Source of the DNA: Verrucomicrobiales bacterium
GTDB taxonomy: Bacteria; Verrucomicrobiota; Verrucomicrobiia; Verrucomicrobiales; DEV007
DNA length: 64,000 nt
Direction: 5' to 3'
Assembly (NCBI GenBank): GCA_029212615.1
Contig: JARGPJ010000007.1
Coordinates: forward strand, 196,354-260,353
Made by a program: the position numbers and the translations under genes. Numbering within the stretch: the first letter of the stretch is position 1; the number at the start of each line of letters is the position of its first letter. This document shows, one piece after another, positions 35,400 through 44,846 of this stretch. Under the pieces are notes generated by a model. That model ran no database searches. It was not told where the DNA came from and saw only the letters and a list, made by a program, of their open reading frames with translations.

Positions 35400-35978
35400 A
35401 TGCCTGAATCAATTGGAAAAGCACTTATTGTTGTCGGAGATGCTTCCGAAACGGTGGATACGCTCTACCCGTTCTATCGCCTGCAGGAGGCTGGCATTGA
35501 ACCTGTCGTGATTGCCCCGGAGAAGCGACTTTATCAAATGGTGATGCATGAGGTCCGGCCGGGTTGGACGATTACCCGTGAGTGGGAGGGCTATCAGATT
35601 CAGGCTGACCTCTCTTTTTCCGAAGTGAAGCCTGAGGAGTATCTCGGCATTCTCTTCTCCGGGGGACGTGCACCTGAATACATTCGTGAAGATCCGGATC
35701 TTATTTCGATGACTCAGTGGTTTTTCGATCAAAACAAGCCGATCGCAAGCGTGTGTCACGGTGTTGAGATTCCAGCCCGGGCCGACCGCGTTAGAGGTCG
35801 TCGCATGGCTACGGTGGCGAAATGCCAGTTCGATCTCGAAATCTGTGGCGGTATTTACGTCAACGAGCCCTGTGTCATTGATGGAAACATGGTCTCAGGG
35901 CGAACCTTCCATGACAACGGGCACTACGTCGGACCGTGGATAAAGATGCTCGAGGAAGAGGCCTCAAAGAGAGGGTAA
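35400..35978 (+). CDS. DJ-1/PfpI family protein
   Basis: This 192-residue protein has the class I glutamine-amidotransferase-like fold with nucleophile elbow C119-H120 in ASVCHGVE and the acid region FSGGRAPEY. Relatives act as chaperones, glyoxalases or hydrolases. It lies between the regulator and the isomerase gene, 22 bp before the latter, and may be part of the same operon. Confidence 0.82.
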   Translation: MPESIGKALIVVGDASETVDTLYPFYRLQEAGIEPVVIAPEKRLYQMVMHEVRPGWTITREWEGYQIQADLSFSEVKPEEYLGILFSGGRAPEYIREDPDLISMTQWFFDQNKPIASVCHGVEIPARADRVRGRRMATVAKCQFDLEICGGIYVNEPCVIDGNMVSGRTFHDNGHYVGPWIKMLEEEASKRG

Positions 35979-36000
35979 TTCACTTTCAACCCCCTGACTT

Positions 36001-36912
36001 ATGAATCGAAGAAAAGCCTGCCAAATACTCGGCGCTGCCGCGCTTGTTCCCGCTGTGACGAGCGCCAAACCCCGCCACCCCCGCTATGTGCTTTCATCGG
36101 CGATGTACGGTGATATGCCGCTGGATACGGTTCTGTCTGAAGTAAAGAAGGCCGGCTGTGAGGCGGTGGACATCTGGCGAAAGGTCCATGCAACTCACCG
36201 TGAGCAAATTACAGAAATGGGTGAGGATTCGTTTCAGGAGCTCCTGACAAAACATGAAACAAAGTTGGCGATTTCCACCTGCTACCCGCTCGGGCCGTTC
36301 GGGCAGGCAGATGAATTGGCATGGGTTAAGAGAAACGGCGGAGAGATGACGGTTTGCGGGTCCGGAAGAATGGGAGCCAAAGATCCGGTCGGAGCAGAGG
36401 CAAAATCACAGGTGAAAGCCTTCTTCGAGAAGTTGAAGCCGCATTACGAAAGAGCTGAGGAGTTAGGGCTCACGATGGCCATTGAGAATCACAAAAATGC
36501 GATGCTCTCCTCACCGGATTCGATTCGGTATTTTGCCGAGCTCAATCCATCAAAGAACGTCGGGATCGCATTTGCCCCGCATCATCTTTATGACGCGGTC
36601 GATGAGATACCTCATCTGATTCGCGACTGCGGGAAAGAGAATCTGCCGTTTATCTATTTCCAGGAGTTTCATGCATCTTCCAAGGAGGCGATGCCAAAGA
36701 AGGAGGAGTTGAAACAGCTTCCCGGTTTTGGAATACTTGATTATGTCCCTATTCTGAATGCACTTCAGGAGGTTGAGTTCGAAGGACTCGCCGAAATATT
36801 TATGCATCCTGTACCACGGGGAATTCCTGTTCTTGAGACAGCCGCTGAGATCACGGACGTGATCAATCAATCGCGAAACTACATTGGCAAATGTCTTGCC
36901 GGAGTATCCTGA
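36001..36912 (+). CDS. Secreted xylose-isomerase-like TIM barrel protein
   Basis: This 303-residue protein has a twin-arginine-like leader (NRRKACQILGAAALVP) and an isomerase/epimerase barrel with metal-ligand-like acids in AIENHKNAM and IYFQEFHASS. It heads a five-gene operon with cytochrome c, propeller and two sulfatase genes (7 bp to the next start). It presumably isomerises or epimerises a sugar released in the periplasm. The substrate is not known. Confidence 0.82.
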   Translation: MNRRKACQILGAAALVPAVTSAKPRHPRYVLSSAMYGDMPLDTVLSEVKKAGCEAVDIWRKVHATHREQITEMGEDSFQELLTKHETKLAISTCYPLGPFGQADELAWVKRNGGEMTVCGSGRMGAKDPVGAEAKSQVKAFFEKLKPHYERAEELGLTMAIENHKNAMLSSPDSIRYFAELNPSKNVGIAFAPHHLYDAVDEIPHLIRDCGKENLPFIYFQEFHASSKEAMPKKEELKQLPGFGILDYVPILNALQEVEFEGLAEIFMHPVPRGIPVLETAAEITDVINQSRNYIGKCLAGVS

Positions 36913-36919
36913 TCACGTC

Positions 36920-39034
36920 ATGACAGTACCAATTGAACGTTCTTTCGGGGGCTTGACTGTCTTCGCCGTTGCCGTGGCGGCAGTCTGTATTTTCGTCCCG
37001 GGGGCAGGCGCCGCCCCCCATGTCGTCGGATATGAACGCTTTCATTCCGATGAAGCAACTGCAGAGGGCGGAGCAATCTTGTTCTCAGAGCTTGGTTGCG
37101 CGGCCTGTCATGGAGCTTCGGCTGCGGTGGTTCCCCGTCAGGGACCAAGGTTGATTGATTTATCTCAGCGCATTGAACGTGATTGGCTGATCGGATTTTT
37201 GAAAGATCCATCTTCGGCCCGGGAAGGATCTACGATGCCGCAAATGTTGCATGGCGTTTCCAATTCGGAAGTGGAAGCGGTTGTTGCCTATTTGGGGAGC
37301 CTTGGGAAGAAGACGAAGTTGAAGCCGGGCCGCCATGCCAATGCTGAGCGTGGGAGTGCGCTCTATCACGAGAAGGGGTGCCTTGCGTGCCACGCACCGA
37401 CCCCGGATTTCCGATCTCCTCATGGGGATGGCGAGTCCCTGACTCCGGCCCTGGCAATCGCGCACCCTGACTTTAGGGAAAAGACCAGTTTGGAGGCGCT
37501 GGCAGCATTTCTTTCAGACACTTCGACTTATCGACCGGATGGTCGAATGCCGCATTTTCAAATGGATGCGCAGGAAGCTTTCGATATCGCTGCTCACTTG
37601 ATTGACTTTCAGGGGTCGGATCCCCGTGAATTGAAGGGAGTGGCGCAATGGCCTGATTCGGAGGCATCTCTGATCAAACAAGGGAAAGAAACAGTGACCC
37701 GTTTGAATTGTGCGGCTTGTCACGAGCTTCCCGGAATTGCATCTAATGAAATTGTTCCCTTGCCTGAATCGCCAACGCTGGCGGGGGGGCATTGTCTATC
37801 AGAGGACGCGAGACCCGGTCTTCCGCGTTACGAGCTTACCGGGGGGCAGAGGGAATCTTTGAAGCTGTTTCTTTCTTCCGAGAGGTCGAAAGAGGATATT
37901 GATGGAAAGCTTACCCTGGCGGCAATGAACTGCTACGCCTGTCATGATCGTGAGGGTGTCGGTGGACCGTTACATGATACCGATCCGTTTTTTATCGGCG
38001 ACGAAAGTCTCGGGGATTCGGGCCGGCTTCCACCTCCTCTCACAGGGATCGGCCATAAGCTTCAAGCCGACTCGATGAAGTTACTTTTTGAGGGAAGTGA
38101 TGAGAGCCGGGTAAGACCTTACCTGAACACGCAGATGCCCTCCTACCCGGCTCATGCCGAAGCGCTGACGCAGTGGCTCCAGGCGGTCGATGCGAAGCCT
38201 GAAGCTGAAGAGCTTGTGATACGTCCTGACGATATCGAGTCTGGAAGGAAATTACTCGGCATTCACGGAGGGACGAATTGCATTACCTGCCATCACTGGG
38301 GAGAGCAGCGCTCTCTGGGGATCCCGGCCTTAGACATCAGTAGTCTTGACGCACGAATTCGACCGTCCTGGTTCCGCGAGTATCTGCTGAACCCTGCTTC
38401 CTATCGGCCGGGAACCTTAATGCCTCCGCTTTGGCCGGGTGGCCAGTCAACGGTTCCCGATGTGCTTGAGGGTGATACGGAGCGTCAGATCGCATCAATC
38501 TGGGCATTCATTAAAGATGGTCAGGGCATTCCGGAAGGCTTTCCGGAACGGAGCGGTGGACAGTTTGAGCTGGTCCCGGAGGATCGACCGATCATTCAGC
38601 GCACCTTCTTTAAGGAAACGGGAACCAAAGCGATTCTGGTCGGGTTTCCTGGCCGTATTCATCTGGCCTTTGATGGCAGTTCGGGTCGGCCCTCACTTGT
38701 TTGGCGGGGGCGGTTTTTCGATGCTTATGATACGTGGTTTACCCGGGGTGCTCCGTTTGAGAAACCGCTGAGTGAGGAAGTGTACCCGTTTGATGAGGGG
38801 GGAACGGAATCACGGTTTCTTGGTTACCAAATTGATCAATCAGGAGCCCCGACTTTTCTTCTCGAAAGGAACGGAGGGAAAGTGACGGATAGTTATCGAG
38901 TGGAGGAGGGGGTGCTTATACGGACGCTGACCTGGGCTGAGGGCGGTGAGCCTGAAGTGGCACATCCGGCGGGAGCAGTGGTCGAGACGGCGCGTTCCGG
39001 CAGAACCCTGACACTGACTTATTCATGGAAATGA
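36920..39034 (+). CDS. Secreted pentahaem cytochrome c
   Basis: This is a 704-residue protein with a signal peptide (about 1-32). Five CxxCH haem sites are at 60-64 (CAACH), 154-158 (CLACH), 264-268 (CAACH), 338-342 (CYACH) and 454-458 (CITCH). Likely axial-methionine segments follow, such as STMPQM, GRMPHF, TQMPSY and TLMPPL. Residues 530-704 form a separate beta-rich domain without haem. It probably takes electrons from the dehydrogenase-like propeller encoded next, whose start overlaps it by 10 bp. The ATG at 36920 is preferred over an upstream TTG. Confidence 0.85.
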   Translation: MTVPIERSFGGLTVFAVAVAAVCIFVPGAGAAPHVVGYERFHSDEATAEGGAILFSELGCAACHGASAAVVPRQGPRLIDLSQRIERDWLIGFLKDPSSAREGSTMPQMLHGVSNSEVEAVVAYLGSLGKKTKLKPGRHANAERGSALYHEKGCLACHAPTPDFRSPHGDGESLTPALAIAHPDFREKTSLEALAAFLSDTSTYRPDGRMPHFQMDAQEAFDIAAHLIDFQGSDPRELKGVAQWPDSEASLIKQGKETVTRLNCAACHELPGIASNEIVPLPESPTLAGGHCLSEDARPGLPRYELTGGQRESLKLFLSSERSKEDIDGKLTLAAMNCYACHDREGVGGPLHDTDPFFIGDESLGDSGRLPPPLTGIGHKLQADSMKLLFEGSDESRVRPYLNTQMPSYPAHAEALTQWLQAVDAKPEAEELVIRPDDIESGRKLLGIHGGTNCITCHHWGEQRSLGIPALDISSLDARIRPSWFREYLLNPASYRPGTLMPPLWPGGQSTVPDVLEGDTERQIASIWAFIKDGQGIPEGFPERSGGQFELVPEDRPIIQRTFFKETGTKAILVGFPGRIHLAFDGSSGRPSLVWRGRFFDAYDTWFTRGAPFEKPLSEEVYPFDEGGTESRFLGYQIDQSGAPTFLLERNGGKVTDSYRVEEGVLIRTLTWAEGGEPEVAHPAGAVVETARSGRTLTLTYSWK

Positions 39035-40521
39035 GAATTCATCTTTTTGCGGCAGGCCTTGCGGGCTTTATGTTTTCGGTAGAGGCGGAAGAAGCCCCGC
39101 CTTCCTACGAAGTATTTGAGCTGATGACCGCCAGTTCGCCGAATGACTCCCGCTCCAAAGACTGGAGACCGGGTGACGGGATCACTCTCGAAGTCAGCGG
39201 GATGGCCTGGATCGATGACGAACTCGCGATTTCGATCCGTAAGGGCGAGGTCTGGATCATCGGGAATCCGCTCTCAAAGAACCGTGAGGAGATTGCCTAC
39301 CGTCTTTTTGCCTCGGGGCTTCATGAGCCGTTGGGCTTGCTGCGCGATGGAAATGACCTGCTTGTTTCGCAGCGCTCAGAGATCACGCGTTTGCAGGACA
39401 ATGATGGTGACGGCGTCGCTGATGCCTATCTCACTGAGTGTGACGGGTGGAATGTCTCAGGGAATTATCATGCCTATGCCTATGGCCCCGAGCGCGACGG
39501 GCAAGGCAACCTGTGGGTGACTCTTAATCTCGGCATGGGGCCATTGGCAAACAATGCGGTTGGCTGGCGGGGATGGGGAGGAACGATTGGAAGAGACAGG
39601 AAGTTTGTTCCGAAAGCCTTAGGGATGAGGTCACCCAGTGGACTCGGGGTGAATCTTGAAGGGGATATGTTTTATTCCGATCAGCAGGGGACGTGGATTC
39701 CGGCAAGTCCCATTTACCATCTTCGTGAAGGTGTTTTCTATGGAAACCAGGAGTCGACTAAATCGTTGAATGATCCGGCGGCCCCGTTTCAGATGTCGGC
39801 GATTCCGAAGGGCGGCACTCCCTATGATGTCGCGTTGAGGAGCAGCAAAGAATTTGTCCCGCCGGCAGTTTGGTTGCCATACAACAAGATGGGACGCAGT
39901 ACGACAGATATCGAGGTGATCGACGAAGGCGGGAAGTTTGGTCCCTTTGACGGGCAACTGCTGATCGGCGAGTTCACAAACTCGGCGGTCAACCGGGTAT
40001 TCCTGGAGAAGGTCGACGGGGAATACCAGGGGGCATGCTTTCCCTTTATGGATGGCTTTCCGGCTGCCGTTGTTCGCTTGTCATTTGCTCCTGATGGATC
40101 GCTTTTTGTCGGGATGACAAATCGAGGATGGTCTTCGCTTGGTAACCGTTCCTATGGGCTCTCACGAGTTTCCTACACGGACGAGCTTCCGTTCTCGATC
40201 AGGGAGATGCGGGCGAGGCCCGATGGATTTGAACTGGTCTTTACTGAGCCGGTGGATGCTGCCTCCCTCGGAGATGCGTTTGAGATGAGCAGTTACACCT
40301 ACCTGTATTCGTCTGCTTATGGAAGCGATGAAATTCGAACGAAATCTCATGAGATTACTGACGCGGAACTGTCGAAAGACGGGCTTTCAGTGACGCTGCG
40401 GGTCGAAGGGCTCAGACCTCTCTATGTCCATGAGCTCAGTGCGAATGGGCTGAAATCGGTTAGGGGGCGTTCTCTCGATTCTCCCAAGGCCTACTACACG
40501 CTAAACAAGATCCCACGATGA
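39025..40521 (+). CDS. Secreted PQQ-dehydrogenase-like beta-propeller protein
   Basis: This is a 498-residue protein with a signal peptide (about 3-21). Propeller blades contain a LQDNDGDGVADAYL calcium-binding-like loop, LGLLRDGNDLLVSQRSEITR, GPLANNAVGWRGWGG and LSFAPDGSLFVGMTNRG. This is the style of large PVC sugar-dehydrogenase-like proteins that pair with c-type cytochromes. The last 120 residues look like an Ig-type domain. It overlaps the cytochrome gene before it and, by ATGA, the sulfatase gene after it. Confidence 0.72.
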   Translation: MEMRIHLFAAGLAGFMFSVEAEEAPPSYEVFELMTASSPNDSRSKDWRPGDGITLEVSGMAWIDDELAISIRKGEVWIIGNPLSKNREEIAYRLFASGLHEPLGLLRDGNDLLVSQRSEITRLQDNDGDGVADAYLTECDGWNVSGNYHAYAYGPERDGQGNLWVTLNLGMGPLANNAVGWRGWGGTIGRDRKFVPKALGMRSPSGLGVNLEGDMFYSDQQGTWIPASPIYHLREGVFYGNQESTKSLNDPAAPFQMSAIPKGGTPYDVALRSSKEFVPPAVWLPYNKMGRSTTDIEVIDEGGKFGPFDGQLLIGEFTNSAVNRVFLEKVDGEYQGACFPFMDGFPAAVVRLSFAPDGSLFVGMTNRGWSSLGNRSYGLSRVSYTDELPFSIREMRARPDGFELVFTEPVDAASLGDAFEMSSYTYLYSSAYGSDEIRTKSHEITDAELSKDGLSVTLRVEGLRPLYVHELSANGLKSVRGRSLDSPKAYYTLNKIPR

Positions 40522-42275
40522 AATTCCTGCTTCTGTTTTCTGCCTGTTTGTCAGGTGCGTTTGCGCTTGCGGATGAGCGGCCGAATCTGTTGTTCATCAT
40601 GACTGATGACCAGGGTTACTGGGATACCGGTGCGACCGGGAATCCGCACATTGATACTCCGCATATCGACAGTCTAGCTATTGAGGGAACGCAGTTTCGG
40701 CGCTATTACGCGGCTCCGGTGTGCGCGCCGACTCGCGCAGGTGTAATGACGGGGCGGTACTATTTGAGAACGGGGCTCTACAATACGCGCTTCGGAGGGG
40801 ACTCGATGGGAACCGGTGAGACCACGATGGCGCAGCTCTTGAAGCAGGCCGGATACCGGACCGGTTTGTTTGGGAAATGGCATTTGGGGAAATATCCGGG
40901 CTATCAACCGCAGGAGCGCGGATTTGATGAGTTTTTCGGACACTATCATGGTCACATTGAGCGCTATGAGTTTCCGGATCAAGTCTATCACAATGGAACT
41001 GCGGTCGAGGCGAGAGGTTATGTCAGCGACTTGTTCGCAGACGCCTCAATCGATTTTATCGAAGCCACTGCAACGGCGACTGATGATCCTTTTTTCTGTG
41101 CCCTGATGTTTAATGCGCCCCACTCCCCCTGGCTGTTGGACACCTCTCATTACGCTCAGCCGGAAGGCGATAAGATTCTGGAGAAGTATTTGAAGCGGGG
41201 GCTGCCGATTCGCGAAGCGCGGATTTACTCGCTGATCGAGCGGGTCGACGACAACGTCGGGAAAGTTCTCGCAAAGCTTGAGGACCTCGGTCTCGCGGAA
41301 AACACACTCGTGATTTTTACCAGTGACAACGGAGGCGTGAGTAAGTTCTGGAAGGGCGGGATGAACGGGAACAAGGCGGGTACTTACGAAGGGGGAGTGA
41401 GAGCGCCCTTTTTTGCCCGGTGGAAGGGGACAGTGCCGCCCGGTGGCGTGGTTGAGGGGCAGGTTTCCCATGTCGATCTACTGCCGACATTCTGCGAGTT
41501 GGCGGGAGCAGAGTTGCCAGCGGATCTCGTGCTCGACGGGAAGAGTCTTGTTCCGCTTCTGGAAGCGGGCGAGGGCGGGACTCATCATGAGTATGTTTAT
41601 CACACCTGGGATCGTTACTTTCCGAATCCTGATCGACGTTGGGCCGTGAGCGATCAACGCTGGAAGCTGATGGCGCAATTTGGAAGCGATGCGACACCGA
41701 GTCCTTCAGGATGGCGCTTGTTTGATCTGGAGAGCGATCCGGGCGAAAAGAAGAATCTGATTCAGAAGGAGCCGGAAGTTGCAGAGCGGTTGCGTCGTGA
41801 GTTTGTGCGCTGGTTCGATGAGGTTACTGATGGAATCACCTACGCACCAATTCGCATACCTGTGGGGCACCCCGGGGAAGATCCTGTCGAGATTGAGCCG
41901 AGTTGGGCAAGCTGGGAGGGGGATCACATTAACTACACCTTTGATGGCTATGACTGGGACACGATTGATGGCTGGAAGGATCCCGGTGAAACGGCGACCT
42001 GGCGTCTCGATGTCGTCGAGGCGGGAACATACACGGTGAAGCTGAGCTACGGATGCCGGCCTCTTGATGCGGGTGGACTGTTGCGGGTGTCGTCAGGTGA
42101 TTCAATGATTGAGCATACCGTGCAGGCGACCACGACCGCTGAACAGTTCGGCTTGTTTGATGCTGGAACGATCGAGTTGAACAAGGGCGAAGTAGGAATG
42201 ACGGCAGAGGTCGTTTCAGCTCCCGGCCTTGAATTAATGCGACTGAATGGAATCCATCTGGAACGGGTGAAATGA
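40518..42275 (+). CDS. Secreted sulfatase with C-terminal carbohydrate-binding-like domain
   Basis: This is a 585-residue protein with a signal peptide (1-18). The metal site D30-D31 and formylglycine motif C69-A-P-T-R73 are intact, with HLGK and FTSDNGG further along. After the catalytic part (to about 435) a beta-sandwich-like domain begins at about 460 (INYTFDGYDWDTIDGW...). It resembles a substrate-binding module. It removes sulfate from a glycan that the operon presumably oxidises. It is coupled by ATGA to both neighbours. Confidence 0.9.
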   Translation: MKFLLLFSACLSGAFALADERPNLLFIMTDDQGYWDTGATGNPHIDTPHIDSLAIEGTQFRRYYAAPVCAPTRAGVMTGRYYLRTGLYNTRFGGDSMGTGETTMAQLLKQAGYRTGLFGKWHLGKYPGYQPQERGFDEFFGHYHGHIERYEFPDQVYHNGTAVEARGYVSDLFADASIDFIEATATATDDPFFCALMFNAPHSPWLLDTSHYAQPEGDKILEKYLKRGLPIREARIYSLIERVDDNVGKVLAKLEDLGLAENTLVIFTSDNGGVSKFWKGGMNGNKAGTYEGGVRAPFFARWKGTVPPGGVVEGQVSHVDLLPTFCELAGAELPADLVLDGKSLVPLLEAGEGGTHHEYVYHTWDRYFPNPDRRWAVSDQRWKLMAQFGSDATPSPSGWRLFDLESDPGEKKNLIQKEPEVAERLRREFVRWFDEVTDGITYAPIRIPVGHPGEDPVEIEPSWASWEGDHINYTFDGYDWDTIDGWKDPGETATWRLDVVEAGTYTVKLSYGCRPLDAGGLLRVSSGDSMIEHTVQATTTAEQFGLFDAGTIELNKGEVGMTAEVVSAPGLELMRLNGIHLERVK

Positions 42276-43669
42276 AGAGAATTAATGTCGGAGTGGTGAT
42301 TGCCTTGCTCAGCCTGTCGGGTGCTCTTCCGGCGGCTGATATAGCGCCGAATATTGTCTACATTATTTCGGATGATCAGACATGGTCAGACTTCGGGTTC
42401 ATGGGGAATGACCGGGTTCACACGCCGAATCTGGACAAGCTTGCTTCGCAATCGGCAGCCTTTCCGAATGGATATCTCACGACCAGTGTCTGTCGACCGT
42501 CGTTGGTGACTCTGATGACGGGGCTTTATTGTCACCAGCATCAGATTCACTTTAATCACGGGCCTCCGGGAAACTCTGCCTACAACCGGATGGATGATCC
42601 TGATCTGTATGTGGCGACGAGAGAGAAGGAGTTCGAGTTGATTGGCAAGGTCGACACACTGCCCCGCCTTCTCGTTGAGGAGGCGGGCTATCGAGTGCTG
42701 CAGACCGGAAAGTTCTGGGAGGGGCATTGGAGGAATGCCGGATTCACTGAAGGGATGACGACCTTTACCGCTCCTCCGGCAACGCAGACCTATGGGGGGA
42801 TTCGCACCTTAGCTTCCGGGGATTCAGTCGCTCATGGAAATGGTGATGCAGGGCTTCAGATAGGCCGGGAAACGATGAAGCCGATTGAAGACTTTATTTT
42901 GGATTGTGAGCGCAAAGCCGCTCCCTGGATGGTTTGGTATGCCCCCTACCTGCCCCATCAACCGCATGACTCCCCGAAGAAATTTTACGACATGGCTGAG
43001 AGTATGCCGGGCGTGAAGCCTCACGAGATTCCCTATTTTGCTTCCATTGCTCAGTTCGATGAAACGGTCGGAGACTTGATCGATTTTGTTGAAGGTAATG
43101 CCAATGCAGAGAATACTATTTTTGTGTTTGTGTCAGACAATGGGTGGGCGCCGGGCGAAAAGCGAGAGAGAAGCCGACCTGAGGAGTTTGCGCATACGAA
43201 GACGAGTAAGCGCGCGCCATTCGATGAAGGAGTGAGATCGCCGATTCTATTCCGGTGGGATGGAGTCATTCCTCCCGGGCGGCATGATGAACTGGTTAGC
43301 AGTATCGACATTGTTCCAACCCTGCTCAAGTTGGCCGGGGTTGAGGCAGACGCGTTTGAAACGATGCCGGGAATTGATTTAACCGGGGACCTGGACCGCG
43401 AGAGGGCTGTGTTCGGGGCGATTTTCCCGGGGGATGCTGAATCGATCGGGCATCCGGAGCGCGAAGTTGCCTATCGCTGGGTTCGCCAGGGGGATTACAA
43501 GCTTATCGTTCCCGTTGGTTCGAACGCGTGGGGCGGGTATTTGAAAAAGCCTGCGCTGTTCAATGTCGCGATCGATCCGCGGGAGAAAGAGGATTTGATT
43601 GAAAGCGGAGAGATGGAGGAAGTTCGCTCATCTCTTGAAGTACGTCTCGATCAGTGGTGGAGGCCTTGA
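42272..43669 (+). CDS. Secreted sulfatase with atypical C-R-P-S-L active-site motif
   Basis: This 465-residue sulfatase-fold protein has a signal peptide (1-22), metal site D34-D35 and SDNGWAPG later. The formylglycine segment is C74-R-P-S-L78, so the arginine of CxPxR is a leucine. The cysteine and proline needed by formylglycine-generating enzyme remain. It starts inside the previous sulfatase gene (ATGA overlap) and ends the operon. It may attack a second sulfate position on the same glycan, or be a phosphonate- or sulfate-binding relative. Confidence 0.85.
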   Translation: MKRINVGVVIALLSLSGALPAADIAPNIVYIISDDQTWSDFGFMGNDRVHTPNLDKLASQSAAFPNGYLTTSVCRPSLVTLMTGLYCHQHQIHFNHGPPGNSAYNRMDDPDLYVATREKEFELIGKVDTLPRLLVEEAGYRVLQTGKFWEGHWRNAGFTEGMTTFTAPPATQTYGGIRTLASGDSVAHGNGDAGLQIGRETMKPIEDFILDCERKAAPWMVWYAPYLPHQPHDSPKKFYDMAESMPGVKPHEIPYFASIAQFDETVGDLIDFVEGNANAENTIFVFVSDNGWAPGEKRERSRPEEFAHTKTSKRAPFDEGVRSPILFRWDGVIPPGRHDELVSSIDIVPTLLKLAGVEADAFETMPGIDLTGDLDRERAVFGAIFPGDAESIGHPEREVAYRWVRQGDYKLIVPVGSNAWGGYLKKPALFNVAIDPREKEDLIESGEMEEVRSSLEVRLDQWWRP

Positions 43670-43696
43670 TCTGAAATACTTTTTCAGCTGTTGAAT

Positions 43697-44845
43697 CTAC
43701 GAATAGACGGCCTCTACCAAATCGAGCGATTTGCGGTTTGGAAGTACGCCGACTTCCATCTGATTCATGACGTAGGCAAAGGAGATGCCGTTCTCTGGGT
43801 CGGCGAAGGCATGGCTGCCGCCTGCACCGGGTTGGCCGAAGGCCCGTGTCGAAGGGCCGAAGCGTTCTCTCAATTTTCCGCCTCCGGAATTGAGAGGATC
43901 TTTCATGAACCCGCAGGTGAAGGCAGTCGGGATCATGAATGTTTTATCTTCCCCATCGCTTTGAAGCGATTGAGCGGCGGTGATGACTGTTTTTGGTAAA
44001 ACGGTGACACCATCCTGAATGCCTCCCTGCGCGAGGACAGAGTAAAATTCACCAAGGGCGGAAGCGGTGCTGACTCCGCCGAGGGAGGGGATACCGGCTT
44101 GAAGATACTCAAGTTTGTTGATGTCACTGAGTGCCCGCATTCCGCCGGGAGAGCTGAAGGCGGTTTGGGTGATTGAATCCTTTTGGGCCAGTGCGCGAAA
44201 GAAGGGGAGTTCTTCTTCATTGGGTCGCTGTACGCCGGGCGGGATCATTGTAGCAAGACGGTCGAGATGATCCGCTGTCAGGTCACCAAGATGGAAGTCG
44301 AGTCTCAGTGGCTTCGCGAGGCGCTTGTTCAGAAAGTGTGCGAGTGAGGTTCCCCCGGTAACGCGTCGCACGATTTCGTCGAGAAGAAAGCCGTAGGTTC
44401 TCGGGTGGTATCCATGTGCTTTGCCCGGTTCCCAGAAAGGTGTCTGAGTTTCCAGTTCACGGATCGTCGCGCGGTGACTCAGGATAGAAGCGCGTTTGTC
44501 AGGATCCATGCCGGGGAGGCCTGACTGATGGGAAAGCAGCCCGGCAAGTGTCAGCCGGCTCTCTGCGGCAGCGCGCAGCCCGGGCCATATCTTCGAGACT
44601 TTCTCATGAGGGGCGAGGTTGTTTTCATGGAGAGCGAGGAGTGTCGCAATCGCAGCAGGCCCTTTCGTTGCCGACCACACGGGTACCAGGGTGTCGGTAT
44701 CCCAGGGGAGAGCCTGGTCTTTGTCTCTCCATCCGCGGGCGAGAGAAATGATTTCCTCACCATCTTTCCACACGGAGAGAGAGGCACCAATCTCCCCCCG
44801 TTCTTCGAAATTTCGGTGAAATCGTTCTTCGACGAGCGCCTTCAT
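43697..44845 (-). CDS. Serine beta-lactamase/esterase-fold protein
   Basis: This 382-residue protein has the class C beta-lactamase / PBP-like fold with S58-A-T-K61 in VWSATKGP and a Tyr motif in GYHPRTYGFLLDEI. The third motif is in GAGGSHAFADPENG, a His-rich form found in EstB-like esterases. No signal peptide is present from the ATG at 44845, so it is cytoplasmic, which fits an esterase better than a beta-lactamase. AGGAAGGG lies just upstream of the start. It follows the TPR gene stop by 1 bp. Confidence 0.82.
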   Translation of the reverse strand: MKALVEERFHRNFEERGEIGASLSVWKDGEEIISLARGWRDKDQALPWDTDTLVPVWSATKGPAAIATLLALHENNLAPHEKVSKIWPGLRAAAESRLTLAGLLSHQSGLPGMDPDKRASILSHRATIRELETQTPFWEPGKAHGYHPRTYGFLLDEIVRRVTGGTSLAHFLNKRLAKPLRLDFHLGDLTADHLDRLATMIPPGVQRPNEEELPFFRALAQKDSITQTAFSSPGGMRALSDINKLEYLQAGIPSLGGVSTASALGEFYSVLAQGGIQDGVTVLPKTVITAAQSLQSDGEDKTFMIPTAFTCGFMKDPLNSGGGKLRERFGPSTRAFGQPGAGGSHAFADPENGISFAYVMNQMEVGVLPNRKSLDLVEAVYS

Positions 44846-44846
44846 T

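Noticed and set aside
43697-44845. Antibiotic resistance beta-lactamase
   Set aside because: No signal peptide, EstB-like third motif and location behind argS suggest a cytoplasmic esterase or peptidase-like protein, not a resistance enzyme.
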